A DNA stretch of 64,000 nucleotides from Nitrosospira sp. Is2 (lineage in GTDB: Bacteria > Pseudomonadota > Gammaproteobacteria > Burkholderiales > Nitrosomonadaceae), in assembly GCF_033095785.1 (NCBI RefSeq), contig NZ_CP137134.1, positions 496,001-560,000 of the forward strand, written 5' to 3'. The translations under genes were made by a program, and so were the position numbers. Positions 1 to 8,476 of the stretch are shown in pieces (positions within the stretch are counted from its first letter, which is position 1; each line of letters opens with the position of its first letter). The notes beneath the pieces were generated by a model, which was given only the letters and a program-made list of their open reading frames with translations, searched no databases and had not been told where the DNA came from.

Positions 1-227
1 TGTACGGAGGAACAGAGAAGTTTCAGAACGACCCGAACTGGCGCGACCACATCCTGTTCTACGAGTATTTCCATGGCGACAACGGCGCCGGCCTCGGTGC
101 AAGCCACCAGACGGGTTGGACCGGTGGCGTAGCAAAAATAATCCAGCTCTTTGGATTTCTCGATGCTCAAAGCGCGCTCCAGCAAGGAAAAGCCGCGGCA
201 TTCATACACCGGGACACAACGAAGTGA
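1..227 (+). CDS. C-terminal end of a GH63/MGH1-like glycoside hydrolase (5' end outside window)
   Basis: An open frame enters from the left edge (first full codon at position 3) and ends at TGA 225-227, giving 74 residues. It contains YEYFHGDNGAGLGASHQTGW followed by TGGVA, which closely matches the C-terminal end of the (alpha/alpha)6 barrel in GH63 and MGH1-like glucosidases. Those enzymes hydrolyse alpha-glucosidic bonds in compatible solutes or glycans, and the conserved His and Trp in this tail help shape the active site. Substrate cannot be judged from this fragment. A second glycosidase (GH13) lies about 10.6 kb downstream, so the two may belong to one carbohydrate cluster, but that is inference. 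Confidence 0.8.
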   Translation, partial: YGGTEKFQNDPNWRDHILFYEYFHGDNGAGLGASHQTGWTGGVAKIIQLFGFLDAQSALQQGKAAAFIHRDTTK

Positions 228-316
228 CGCACCGATCTGAAGCATGAGCCTATCGGGATGATCTGCGAGGTCGGTAGATCAAGGGTGATCAGATACTGAA
301 CGAGACGCGCCCCCCA

Positions 317-1170
317 TTAACGGTCCACCTCCTTATCCGCACGAACCATCTTCCGGTCTACCAATTCAATCGGTTGCTCCGGCGGAAAGCCAAACAATGA
401 CTCGAACTCACTTCTGCTCAGCAATTTCGCGACCTCGTGCAAATAGATATTAATTGCTACGTTTATCTCGGCTGCAGCCTGCTCGCCGGGCGTCAGGTTG
501 ATTTTCGCTTCCGCCTCAAGCTGCAATTCTGCACCAAACCGTTCTCGTAGCGCTTTCAGTTCCGCAAAACGGGTCGGTGGAAGAATCCGCCGGGCATCTC
601 TATCGAAATCGTCGTCACCATTGTTTGTCATTTCATCGCGACCTCCACCTCCCCCTCCCCCGCTCCCACCGCCCACAGGGTTTGCAGTACAACTCGTTTT
701 CTTGTGGTTCCAGGCTTCTTTCTCCCGACCGTACATCCGGTAAAAGAATACACTTGCCTTGTACCCATTTGAGCCAGCTGTTGTCAACGGAACACCCGTC
801 CTGTCTTTTGATGCCCAAAGTACCTGATTGGCAAGTTGATGACAAACACCGTCAGCACCGTATGTAAATATTGTTCCCCGTGCCGCGCTATCAAGTCGTG
901 AATCGGCGTTGGCCGTACCAGGCACTCAGCGAATGGAACGTTCACCGTGCCTGAGCGCAGAGGGATGGCCGGATTTCCATCGGCGTGGAAGCTGCCCCAA
1001 CAAAACCAGTAACGCTCCCCGAGCGCGTCGACGGACTCGACATCGGGCAACGGTGTAACTTGATTATCGTAAGTGGTCACCCAGGTGTGATCGACAGGCG
1101 CACCTGACACGAACGCTGGTGTTACCCAAACATAAGCTGTTCGCATGATCAAGGCATTGCTCATATTCAT
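317..1170 (-). pseudogene. Frameshifted gene for a conserved Cys/His protein of unknown function with a polyglycine linker
   Basis: Two minus-strand frames overlap. The upstream frame starts near 1170 or 1164 (MSNALIMRTAYVWVTPAF) and reads to ECLVRP near 911, after which it turns to unrelated sequence. The other frame then continues sensibly with NADSRLDSAARGTIF and GADGVCHQLANQV. Adding one base near 911-913 would join ECLVRP to NADSR, so a one-base deletion, or a sequencing error, is the simplest reading. The joined product would hold conserved-looking DHTWV, FCWGSFH and DGVCHQ motifs, possible Cys/His catalytic residues (inference). A Gly-rich linker (plus strand about 641-675) follows, then a charged helical tail of about 100 residues. 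That tail could also start on its own at ATG 631, because the Gly-coding run is itself Shine-Dalgarno-like. Function unknown. Confidence 0.65.
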
Positions 1171-1328
1171 CCCCGCTAAATCTACGGAAGAAATTATCTT
1201 CGTCGTCCCACAATCCAAGTCTAGATCATAACAAGACGCAGGTATAGTTCACGTCCTGCTGCTGTCGAGGATCCCCAACGGCATAGGAATGATAACTGGC
1301 AGGGCACTATCCTCACTGTTGCGCTGCA

Positions 1329-2204
1329 TCAGTATTTGATCGCGCCGCCGCCTATGCTTTTACGTAGGGACGCGCGCCAGCGCATATAAGGGATAGCCGC
1401 CAGGTTGGAAAATAACAAGTAGGCTGCGACGACCGGCAGCGGCTTGATGCCGGGAGAGTTCAGCGAGGCTATAAGCAACACGAGCGCGGGAAAGCGACTC
1501 GCACAAGCGATGGCCAGCGCGGTACGGTCGTTCGGATCTGGTCCGCCCAGGGCATGGCCGATCCCCAATGCGGCAAATGTCATCATCACAATGATCGCGA
1601 ACGCCGAGGGGCCCACTGCAAGAATAGCGGAGAGATTGGTCGCCACAATGAGCACAACCAGACCTAACAGAATGATGTTTGCCGTGTTGATAATCGGGTC
1701 GCTGATGCGCTCGGCCAGCGTCGGCGACAGGTGGCGCGCCACCATGCCGGCGAGCAGGGGCACGAGAAATGCCGTCGAGATCGTGTAGGCTACCTCGCTT
1801 GCCGCGATGCTGGCGGATCTGTGGAAGATGGCGCTGAGGATGGTGAGCGAAACCGGTACGGTGACGATTGCGAGCAACGCCGCAATGACCGACAGACTAT
1901 AGACATAAGACGGGTTTGCGCCGAGCTTGAACAACGTCTTCGGCAGCAGGGGAGCGCCGGCCGAGATAGCCATCAGCAATACCGCACTTCCCACCACCCG
2001 AGGCGCCGGGAAAACGAGCACAAGCAGCATGGCGGCCAGCGGCGTCAGCACATACATGGCGAGCAGCGAACGCGAGAGCAGCCCCGGCCGGCGCAACAAG
2101 TAGGCGACGTCCGCCCACGCTGCCTTGAGGCCAAGCGCGAATATGGTCGTGAGGATGCATGCTTTCAGCACCAACCCGAGGATTTGGGCAAGAGACAAGT
2201 CCAT
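1329..2204 (-). CDS. Bile acid:sodium symporter (SBF/BASS) family membrane transporter
   Basis: About 291 residues with nine or ten hydrophobic segments. The features GLKAAW near the N terminus, the SAGAPLLPKTLFKLGAN stretch in the middle and a late ACASRFPALVLLI segment are typical of SBF-fold sodium-coupled symporters in the inner membrane. The ATG at 2204 is preferred because the transporter sequence begins there (MDLSLAQILG); the frame is open further upstream to a TTG at 2285, but that extension is polar and unlike a transporter. Substrate cannot be told from sequence. It lies 271 bp downstream of the arylsulfatase on the same strand, so cotranscription is possible but not shown. A broken relative of the family lies at 10298-10588. 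Confidence 0.8.
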   Translation of the reverse strand: MDLSLAQILGLVLKACILTTIFALGLKAAWADVAYLLRRPGLLSRSLLAMYVLTPLAAMLLVLVFPAPRVVGSAVLLMAISAGAPLLPKTLFKLGANPSYVYSLSVIAALLAIVTVPVSLTILSAIFHRSASIAASEVAYTISTAFLVPLLAGMVARHLSPTLAERISDPIINTANIILLGLVVLIVATNLSAILAVGPSAFAIIVMMTFAALGIGHALGGPDPNDRTALAIACASRFPALVLLIASLNSPGIKPLPVVAAYLLFSNLAAIPYMRWRASLRKSIGGGAIKY

Positions 2205-2475
2205 CGACACAATCTCACTGTTTGGCGAGGGCGATGTGCATCCGGGCTTGGTAATCCTCGACGTGCCCGCCGCTCCCGTCGACAATGACCCGTTTGATCG
2301 CGCCGGTAAAATGGAAGGTCCGCTTCTCCGTCAGGACAAGCGGATGGAGAAACAGACACGCCCCTCAGCACTTGTAAGCCATGCAATTGGGGTCGTAAAT
2401 CCTCCTTGTTTCGTTCCTTTTGTCGGGCGATTGCAGAGGATCGGCAGCCCGACCTGGTTTGGCGATCCAATGTGC

Positions 2476-4833
2476 TTACTGCCGCGCCATGATGATTTTC
2501 AGGGCATCTTCATCGTCCTTGATCAGTTCTCCGCTCACGTCCACAGTCGCGCTATGGAGCGTGCCGGTGAACTTGAACGGCGGCTCGTACTTATCCCAGA
2601 CCGGGGAGCCAGTGTCGGCACCGCACATGATTCCTCCGCCGAGACCAAGGCTTAGCGGCATCGTAACCGGAATGTCGACCTGCCCGACCAGCTCGCCATC
2701 GACGTAGAGCCGGCCGCGTCCCGGCGCGCCCTTGCCGTGCTTGATGTCGGGTTTGCCGGTCACCTCGAACTCAAAGCGCAGCTCATGGCGACCCTCTGCG
2801 ACCGGGACGGTCGACTCGGCGTGAAAGAACTGGCTGCCCACATAGTTGTAGACGTAATGGAGCTTGCCGCCCTGTACATAGAAGGCATAACCGCCCTGGA
2901 CATCGCCGGCCGAGAGCAGCGCGCCTTCCACGTCGCCACCCTTGGAAATCTCGACATCGGCGGTAATACTGTGGGGCCGGTTCAACACATTTGGACAAGC
3001 GTTGATTGGCACCATCTGCGTCCCCGGATAGTAGGTGTATCGGGTCCGGGCAAGCGCAATCTGAGGACGTTCGTCGGCAAAGCGCAGAGTGCCCCTGCTG
3101 TCTATCGGCAAAACATTGTACTTGCCGGCCTCGACATACCAGGTGGCGATCAGCTCGATCAGCTTCGCGCGGTTGTCGGTTGCCACGTTGTGATTCTCCG
3201 CGACATCTTCCGTGATGTGATACAGCTCCCAGCCCTTGGCATCCAGTTCGGTCAGCTTATCCTTGTCGATCGGCGCACCGAAGAAGGCGCCCGCTTCCTT
3301 GAAGGACGTCCCTGGCCATGGGCAAACCGCCCGCCAGCCATCGTGATAGATCGACCGGTGCCCCATCATCTCGAAGTATTGGGTGAGGTGCCTAGTGGGC
3401 GCATTGGCGTCGTCCAGTATATGGGCGAAGCTGCGGCCTTCGATCGGAGACTGCGTCACACCCTTGATGGAGACCGGGGCCTCAATGCCGAGCGCCTCGA
3501 GCACGGTTGGAACCATGTCAATGGCGTGGGCAAACTGCGTGCGCACCTCGCCCTTCGCCTTGATTCCCTTCGGCCAGTGGACAATGAACGGATCGCTGAT
3601 GCCGCCACGGTAGGTCTCCCGCTTCCAGCGACGGAACGGAGTATTCCCCGCGAATGTCCAGCCCCACGGATAGTGATTGAAGGTGGACGGCCCACCCAGC
3701 TCCTCGATCATCGTCAGGTTCTGTTCCAGCGAATCGGGCACGTTATTGAAGAACTTGTTCTCGTTGACCGATCCGGTGGGCCCGCCTTCCGAGCTGGCGC
3801 CGTTGTCGGAGATGAACATGATGATGGTATTTTCCCATTCGCCGATGGTCTTCAGGAAATCGAACAGGCGGCCGTAATGGTAGTCGGTGTGGGTCAGGAA
3901 CCCGGCGAAAACCTCCATCATCCGGGCATAAAGCCGCTTCTCTTCTGGCGACAGTGTGCTCCAGTCCTGAACGTCCGGATCGTGACGCGAGAGCTCCGCG
4001 TCCTGCGGAATAATCCCCAGTTCCTTCTGTCTTGCAAAAGTCTTCTCGCGATACGCGTCCCACCCGTCGTCGAATTTGCCCTTGTATTTGTCGGACCACT
4101 CCTTCGGCACGTGATGCGGTGCGTGGGTCGCGCCGGGGGCAAAGTACAGGAAGAAAGGCTTGTTCGGGGCGACCTGCTTGGAGTCGGCAATGAAGCTGAT
4201 GGCCTTGTCCACCAGATCCTCGGTCAGGTGATAACCTTCTTCCGGCGCTTTCTCAGGCTCAACGCTGTGGTTATCGTACACCAGCTCCGGGTAGTACTGG
4301 TGGGTATCCCCCCCGAGAAAACCGTAATAGCGCTCGAAGCCCCGCCCCAATGGCCATCGATCATATGGGCCGGCCGCCGAGATCTGGTCTGCCGGCGTCA
4401 GGTGCCATTTCCCCACTGCATAAGTATTGTAGCCGTGCTGGAGTAGCGTCTCGGAGAGGAAGCCGTTCTCGAACGGGATGTTTCCGTTTCCGCACGGATA
4501 GCCGGTGGACCCCTCGGTGATGCAGGACATGGCGTTGGAGTGATGGTTGCGTCCGGTCAGGATGCAAGACCGGGTGGGCGAACACAGTGCCGTGGTGTGC
4601 ATATTGTTGAAGAGCAGGCCACCTTTCGCGAGCGCGTCTATATTCGGGGTCTCGATGGGGCTGCCGTAACAGCCCATCTGGCCGAAGCCGGTGTCGTCCT
4701 GCACAATGAACAAAACATTCGGCGCGCCTTCCTTTGCCCGCAGGGGCCGGGGCCAGGCCGGGCTGGAGACATCGAACGTTCGACCGATGACCCCGGGGAA
4801 TGCCGTTCCAGGTGTATATTCGTTGAGTGCCAT
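2476..4833 (-). CDS. Arylsulfatase, Cys-type (formylglycine-dependent sulfatase)
   Basis: 785 residues from ATG 4833, preceded by GAGG seven bases upstream; the longer frame to 4962 lacks homologous-looking sequence. It cleaves sulfate esters using a formylglycine made from Cys84 in LCSPTRSCILTGR (the CxPxR signature). Asp46-Asp47 in IVQDDTG, and DNG in the FISDNGASSEGG stretch, fit the calcium-binding residues. KWHLTP, THAPHH and KRETYRGG follow in the usual order. The roughly 250-residue C-terminal extension with a beta-rich pattern is typical of large arylsulfatases such as AtsA of Pseudomonas. No signal peptide is visible, which suggests a cytoplasmic enzyme. The next gene in the transcript (5095-6345) lies upstream and encodes a sulfatase maturase, so the pair is functionally matched. 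Confidence 0.93.
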   Translation of the reverse strand: MALNEYTPGTAFPGVIGRTFDVSSPAWPRPLRAKEGAPNVLFIVQDDTGFGQMGCYGSPIETPNIDALAKGGLLFNNMHTTALCSPTRSCILTGRNHHSNAMSCITEGSTGYPCGNGNIPFENGFLSETLLQHGYNTYAVGKWHLTPADQISAAGPYDRWPLGRGFERYYGFLGGDTHQYYPELVYDNHSVEPEKAPEEGYHLTEDLVDKAISFIADSKQVAPNKPFFLYFAPGATHAPHHVPKEWSDKYKGKFDDGWDAYREKTFARQKELGIIPQDAELSRHDPDVQDWSTLSPEEKRLYARMMEVFAGFLTHTDYHYGRLFDFLKTIGEWENTIIMFISDNGASSEGGPTGSVNENKFFNNVPDSLEQNLTMIEELGGPSTFNHYPWGWTFAGNTPFRRWKRETYRGGISDPFIVHWPKGIKAKGEVRTQFAHAIDMVPTVLEALGIEAPVSIKGVTQSPIEGRSFAHILDDANAPTRHLTQYFEMMGHRSIYHDGWRAVCPWPGTSFKEAGAFFGAPIDKDKLTELDAKGWELYHITEDVAENHNVATDNRAKLIELIATWYVEAGKYNVLPIDSRGTLRFADERPQIALARTRYTYYPGTQMVPINACPNVLNRPHSITADVEISKGGDVEGALLSAGDVQGGYAFYVQGGKLHYVYNYVGSQFFHAESTVPVAEGRHELRFEFEVTGKPDIKHGKGAPGRGRLYVDGELVGQVDIPVTMPLSLGLGGGIMCGADTGSPVWDKYEPPFKFTGTLHSATVDVSGELIKDDEDALKIIMARQ

Positions 4834-5094
4834 GTTCTTGCCTCGCTGAGTTTTTTTCGGCAGCCCGCACCGGCTATCGGCTTCAACCGCGTCACAGGCT
4901 CCGCTACCGAAAGAGAATGACCGGACTAGCTGCGGTAAAAGAACAATGGGCGTCAAGCCCATGCTTCCAGACTAGCAGGTTTCCCAATTACTGCTGAAAA
5001 CCTGCCAGCCCGTCGCTGGATAAATAAGTTGGCCACCATTCTTCAGTCGTCCCGATTACGACAATTACAGCCGTGGCCGGCGCCTCAGGTGATC

Positions 5095-6345
5095 TCAGGT
5101 GCCGCGTGGCACTTGCATGATCTCATCGGCGTATCTGCCTTGCCGCAGCAGGCTGGCCATGGCCCTCATCGGCTTGTCGATGTGGATGAAGAACGCCTTG
5201 TAGCCGGCGCAAAGATAGTTCAAACCATCTTCCCCCTCGGGTGTCTTGATGAAACGATTGCGCGGGCACTCGCCATAGCAGGCGAACAGGACCGGGCACT
5301 CCTTGCAATATTTGGGAAGTGTGTCGTATTTGCTCTGGCCGAAGCGGCGTTGCTTTTCGGAGGACACGAGCGTCTTGAGCGGGGTTTCCCTAATATTGCC
5401 AAGCTTGTGATCGGGCTCGACGTAATGGTCACAGGAGTACACATCGCCGTTGTGCTCCAGCACCAGGGCGCTGCCACAGGTCGGGGCAACAATGCAGGCA
5501 TTGTGCTGGCCAAGCCAGCTGCCGAGAGCGACGTCGAAAGTCGTGACATACACTTTGCCGACGTCGCGCTGCACCCACTCATCGAATATGCTGATCAAGA
5601 ATTGTCCGAACTGCTCTGCCTTCACCGTGCGTTCAGTCACCAGATTGCCCTCTTGTTTATACAGTGGCCGGTCCGTACCTTTTGGGCCACCCCAGCCCTG
5701 GTTGGCGAAGGCGATCGTGTCCGCAGTGGCGCGCTCGACAATCGGAATGAACTGGATGTACTGTGCCTGCAACTCGTCCCTGAAAAAGCGGTATGCCTCA
5801 AGGGGATGCTCTGCATTCGCGGCGTGAATGGTGCAAAGAATGTTGACATCGACGTCGTGCTTGCGCAGGCAGCTCCAGCCTCGTATCACGTCGTCAAAGC
5901 TGCCTTCGTTTTGCTTGTTGACCCGGTATGCATCGTGCAGCACGCGAGGCCCGTCCACGCTGATCCCAACCAGATAATTGTTTTCCTTGAAGAAGGCAGC
6001 CCATTCGTCAGTCACCAGCGTCCCATTCGTTTGCATGGTGTGAAGGACGCCCTGATGCGGCTTCCGGTACCGCTTGGCCAGTTCCACGGAGCGTCGGTAG
6101 AAGTCCAGCCCCCGCAACATAGGCTCGCCGCCTTGCCAGGCGACATCGACCTGCGGCCCGGGGGACGATTCCATCAGTTGCCGGATGTAGGTGTCCAGCA
6201 TTGCCTCGTCCATGAGCGGGCTCTCGCGGGGGTAAAGGTTTTCCTTGGACAGGAAAAAACAGTACTGGCAGCCCAGGTTGCAGGCCGCGCCCGCGGGCTT
6301 CGCCAGCAGATGAAAGTCACGAAGAGGAGCTTGCGAGCCGGTCAT
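5095..6345 (-). CDS. Anaerobic sulfatase-maturating enzyme (radical SAM, SPASM domain)
   Basis: 416 residues. The radical-SAM cluster is bound by Cys22, Cys26 and Cys29 in CNLGCQYC, and WQGGEP at 70-75 is the SAM-binding GGE motif. The C-terminal half carries SPASM cysteines (APTCGS, YSCDHYVEP, YCKECPVLFACYGECP) for two auxiliary 4Fe-4S clusters. Family members oxidise the sulfatase Cys or Ser to formylglycine without oxygen, so the likely substrate is Cys84 of the neighbouring arylsulfatase. The start ATG overlaps the stop of the upstream gene in an ATGA junction, so the two are translationally coupled; AGGA precedes it. An oxygen-sensitive maturase in what seems to be an aerobic nitrifier is noteworthy. 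Confidence 0.92.
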   Translation of the reverse strand: MTGSQAPLRDFHLLAKPAGAACNLGCQYCFFLSKENLYPRESPLMDEAMLDTYIRQLMESSPGPQVDVAWQGGEPMLRGLDFYRRSVELAKRYRKPHQGVLHTMQTNGTLVTDEWAAFFKENNYLVGISVDGPRVLHDAYRVNKQNEGSFDDVIRGWSCLRKHDVDVNILCTIHAANAEHPLEAYRFFRDELQAQYIQFIPIVERATADTIAFANQGWGGPKGTDRPLYKQEGNLVTERTVKAEQFGQFLISIFDEWVQRDVGKVYVTTFDVALGSWLGQHNACIVAPTCGSALVLEHNGDVYSCDHYVEPDHKLGNIRETPLKTLVSSEKQRRFGQSKYDTLPKYCKECPVLFACYGECPRNRFIKTPEGEDGLNYLCAGYKAFFIHIDKPMRAMASLLRQGRYADEIMQVPRGT

Positions 6346-6662
6346 TTCCTGGAGGTAAGACGATTGACCAGTCCGCGCAGGATCAGGTATGGCACGATTG
6401 CGAGACCGAACGCGACAATGATTGCCTCCCCCGGATATACAAAGCGCAACACGATGATCTGGTACACGACATCGAAAACCAGCGCTATGACAAAAACCTT
6501 ACCGACGCTCTTCCATCCGTCCCGAATCATATCCGCCCGCTGCGTGGGATCGGTAATGAGGGACCAGAAATATGGCGGCTTGCCCGCCTTGGCATCATTC
6601 AAGCCCGAGGTGATCGCGAAGATCGAAGCCATTACCGGTTCCAGAATAAATCTCAGTTTCAT
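6342..6662 (-). CDS. Small membrane protein of unknown function coupled to the sulfatase maturase
   Basis: About 106 residues from ATG 6662 (MKLRFILEPVMASIFA); an in-frame start at 6731 gives a polar extension that looks spurious. There are two clear hydrophobic helices, around FVIALVFDVVYQIIVL and EAIIVAFGLAIVPYLIL, separated by a short loop, and the protein ends in a basic tail (NRLTSRK). No catalytic motif is visible. Its TGA overlaps the ATG of the maturase by four bases, so it is the first gene of a three-gene transcript with the maturase and the arylsulfatase. It might act in membrane association or substrate entry, but this is a guess from context only. Confidence 0.7.
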   Translation of the reverse strand: MKLRFILEPVMASIFAITSGLNDAKAGKPPYFWSLITDPTQRADMIRDGWKSVGKVFVIALVFDVVYQIIVLRFVYPGEAIIVAFGLAIVPYLILRGLVNRLTSRK

Positions 6663-7199
6663 CCGCTCGTTCGATCGCCCATGTTCTCTACAACGCGCAT
6701 CCAGATGTCGTCCATATATGCATGGTTCCAAGGGTAAAAATCCAGTTTAAACCAAAGAAGCCTATTGCACGGTTTGCTTCCTGATTAGTAACCCTCAAAC
6801 CCTTCCCCGTTGCCCTGTTGCTTTGTCAACACGGCGGCAACACAATCAAAGCATAGATGATCCCACGGGTCATGAATTGGAAAATCTGCCGATCTTTTTC
6901 TGACGCCAGGTCCCATAACGGCGCTGTTCATGATTCAGGCCCCGAGAGGAAAGCCATCTAAAGGGCAAGCGCATGCTGCGGCAGGGCAAACAGCACGGGG
7001 TCCGTAAAACGCCAGAATGACTGTGAATGCAATAGAGTAGACGGCATGACTTCATACCAGGGAAGCTCGGAGAGGGATTCGCCAAGGATGGGCGGGGGGC
7101 GGAGGGAGCGCACAGGGTTGCCGGCTAGGAATGTGGCGCAAACGAAGGCCGCAAGGCCGCTACATTCGTTTCAATGAATACCCGATTTCGGGCTGGCGT
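6663..7199. other. Intergenic stretch upstream of the sulfatase genes
   Basis: No convincing gene is seen in 537 bp. An imperfect two-part hairpin spans 6809-6841 (GTTGCC/GGCAAC outside, TGTTG/CAACA inside) and may be a structure in the sulfatase leader. A second weak inverted repeat lies near 7137-7171 (AAACGAA/TTCGTTT). Neither has a run of T that would make it a clear terminator. Confidence 0.3.
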
Positions 7200-7601
7200 T
7201 CAGAGCACCTTGACGACAATACCCACGAACAAAAATAAACCCAAACCGGACATGATCAGAGCGACGACAAACGAAGGGCGCCACACCGGGAAATGCTGAA
7301 GCAGACGCAATTCCTTGAATGTCTGCCAATACGCAATCGTACCCATTACCATCGAAGCGGTGCCGAGTCCGATCAGAAACAGACCGATATTCCGGGGAGT
7401 CTGTTCGGCGGGCAACTTTGACCCGCTCTCCTGGAACCCTTGAAGGATTTTGTAAATGGTGAAGCCAAAACTGATCATGGAAAGCGCTGTCCGGATCCAC
7501 GCCATCAACGAACGGTCGGCCGCCATCATGGTGCGGCTTACTGCGAGGTCCGTCCGGTCTTGCGCAAGCATGTTGGCCGATTTCGTATCTGGGGTCGTCA
7601 T
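7200..7601 (-). CDS. DUF202 (YidH-type) inner-membrane protein
   Basis: 133 residues from ATG 7601, chosen because AGGAGGTC sits at good spacing upstream; the frame to 7673 adds only polar sequence. The N-terminal half contains LAVSRTMMAADRSLMAWIRT, the usual DUF202 signature (RtxLAxxRTxLAWxRT type), followed by three hydrophobic helices (SFGFTIYKILQ, GLFLIGLGTASMVMGTIAYW, VVALIMSGLGLFLFVGIVV). Function is unknown for the family. It is divergent from the small exported protein at 7824, and the 222 bp between them probably hold both promoters. Confidence 0.85.
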   Translation of the reverse strand: MTTPDTKSANMLAQDRTDLAVSRTMMAADRSLMAWIRTALSMISFGFTIYKILQGFQESGSKLPAEQTPRNIGLFLIGLGTASMVMGTIAYWQTFKELRLLQHFPVWRPSFVVALIMSGLGLFLFVGIVVKVL

Positions 7602-7823
7602 GTTTGACCTCCTGTTCGATTTATCCTCGAGGCTAAATCCGCCCGAAAGTTCTATTTTCTGCTTACCTCGCAAAGGGGGAAGCTTACGCTTTGACTATAC
7701 GTTCTACTTCATCTATGTTTAACATTAGTGAAAAGGGGTTTTTATTTTTTCTATTCACTACGCCAGGCAGATCAGTAAGGATCAAGCAGGTTTTGGATCT
7801 TCTATAAGGAAAGGAGCAAGAAC

Positions 7824-8090
7824 ATGACCAGGAAAGCCGGTTTTCAAATTGTCGCATCTCAGTTAGCCATAGCAACGACATTGTTCGTAGCACCTTTGAC
7901 GAGCTACGCAACCGAACAGGGCGAGCAACGTCGCGAAGCGCGAGATGTAAGACAGGACGCCCGTCAGGGGGCAAGAGAGACCAAAGCCGAATGTCGTGCG
8001 GGAGAGGAAAAGACTCGGGCGGAATGTCGGCAGGACAAGCGAGACACCAAGCAGGATGCCCGAAAGGAAGGTCGTGATATCAAGTATTAG
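7824..8090 (+). CDS. Small, highly charged exported protein with Cys-containing repeats
   Basis: 88 residues preceded by a strong AAGGAAAGGAG site. Residues 1-29 form a Sec signal peptide (MTRKAG, hydrophobic core, cleavage likely after SYA). The mature part is almost wholly Arg, Lys, Glu, Asp, Gln and Ala with short recurring units: REARDVRQDARQGARE, then AECR twice ten residues apart (KAECRAGEEKTRAECR), then DKRDTKQDARKEGRD. It would be a highly soluble periplasmic helix with only two cysteines. No function is known to me. The length, the signal peptide and the ribosome site argue for a real gene. Confidence 0.75.
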   Translation: MTRKAGFQIVASQLAIATTLFVAPLTSYATEQGEQRREARDVRQDARQGARETKAECRAGEEKTRAECRQDKRDTKQDARKEGRDIKY

Positions 8091-8476
8091 CTGTAGTCGC
8101 TTCAATTAAATCGGACAGTAGGGCCTCGCAAAGGCGGCGCTGAAAGGCGCACATGAGTCACCCCACGAGTGGGTAAACAAATATTTCAAGCGCAAGTTAG
8201 GGTTGCTTAATCTTGCAGCCGGGCAGACGGGATGTCTCTACACACAGAAGTCGGCGAGTGAAAGGCGCCTGGACCAGACACGTCCGGTACGCTTCAATGG
8301 TCTTGCTGGGCTCGACCTCGCTGATCGACCCAGGTCCATCCACCGCGCAAGCGGTCGATGTTCCCCCTTTTGGGGGGTATCAGATCCCGTTCCCGACTTA
8401 CCGGTAACTGGGAGGGCTGCGGGACGAGCAACAACCGTCATTCGGGTGGGCGGCCCGTCGGATCCCCGCGACTATC
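8091..8476. other. Intergenic stretch between the charged exported protein and carbonic anhydrase
   Basis: 386 bp without a supported gene. A plus-strand frame at about 8213-8407 encodes 64 residues with a weakly signal-like stretch but lacks a ribosome site and is not called. The genes on either side converge here. Confidence 0.3.

Noticed and set aside
2737..4446. Long plus-strand frame of 569 codons opposite the arylsulfatase
   Set aside because: It is the antisense of a clear sulfatase and has no recognisable motif, signal or ribosome site; high GC makes long antisense frames likely.
5029..6750. Plus-strand frame of 573 codons opposite the sulfatase maturase
   Set aside because: The minus strand carries the complete radical-SAM and SPASM motifs; the plus frame is a shadow of it.
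8213..8407. 64-codon plus-strand frame with a slightly signal-like stretch
   Set aside because: No ribosome site, and the hydrophobic part is too short and interrupted.
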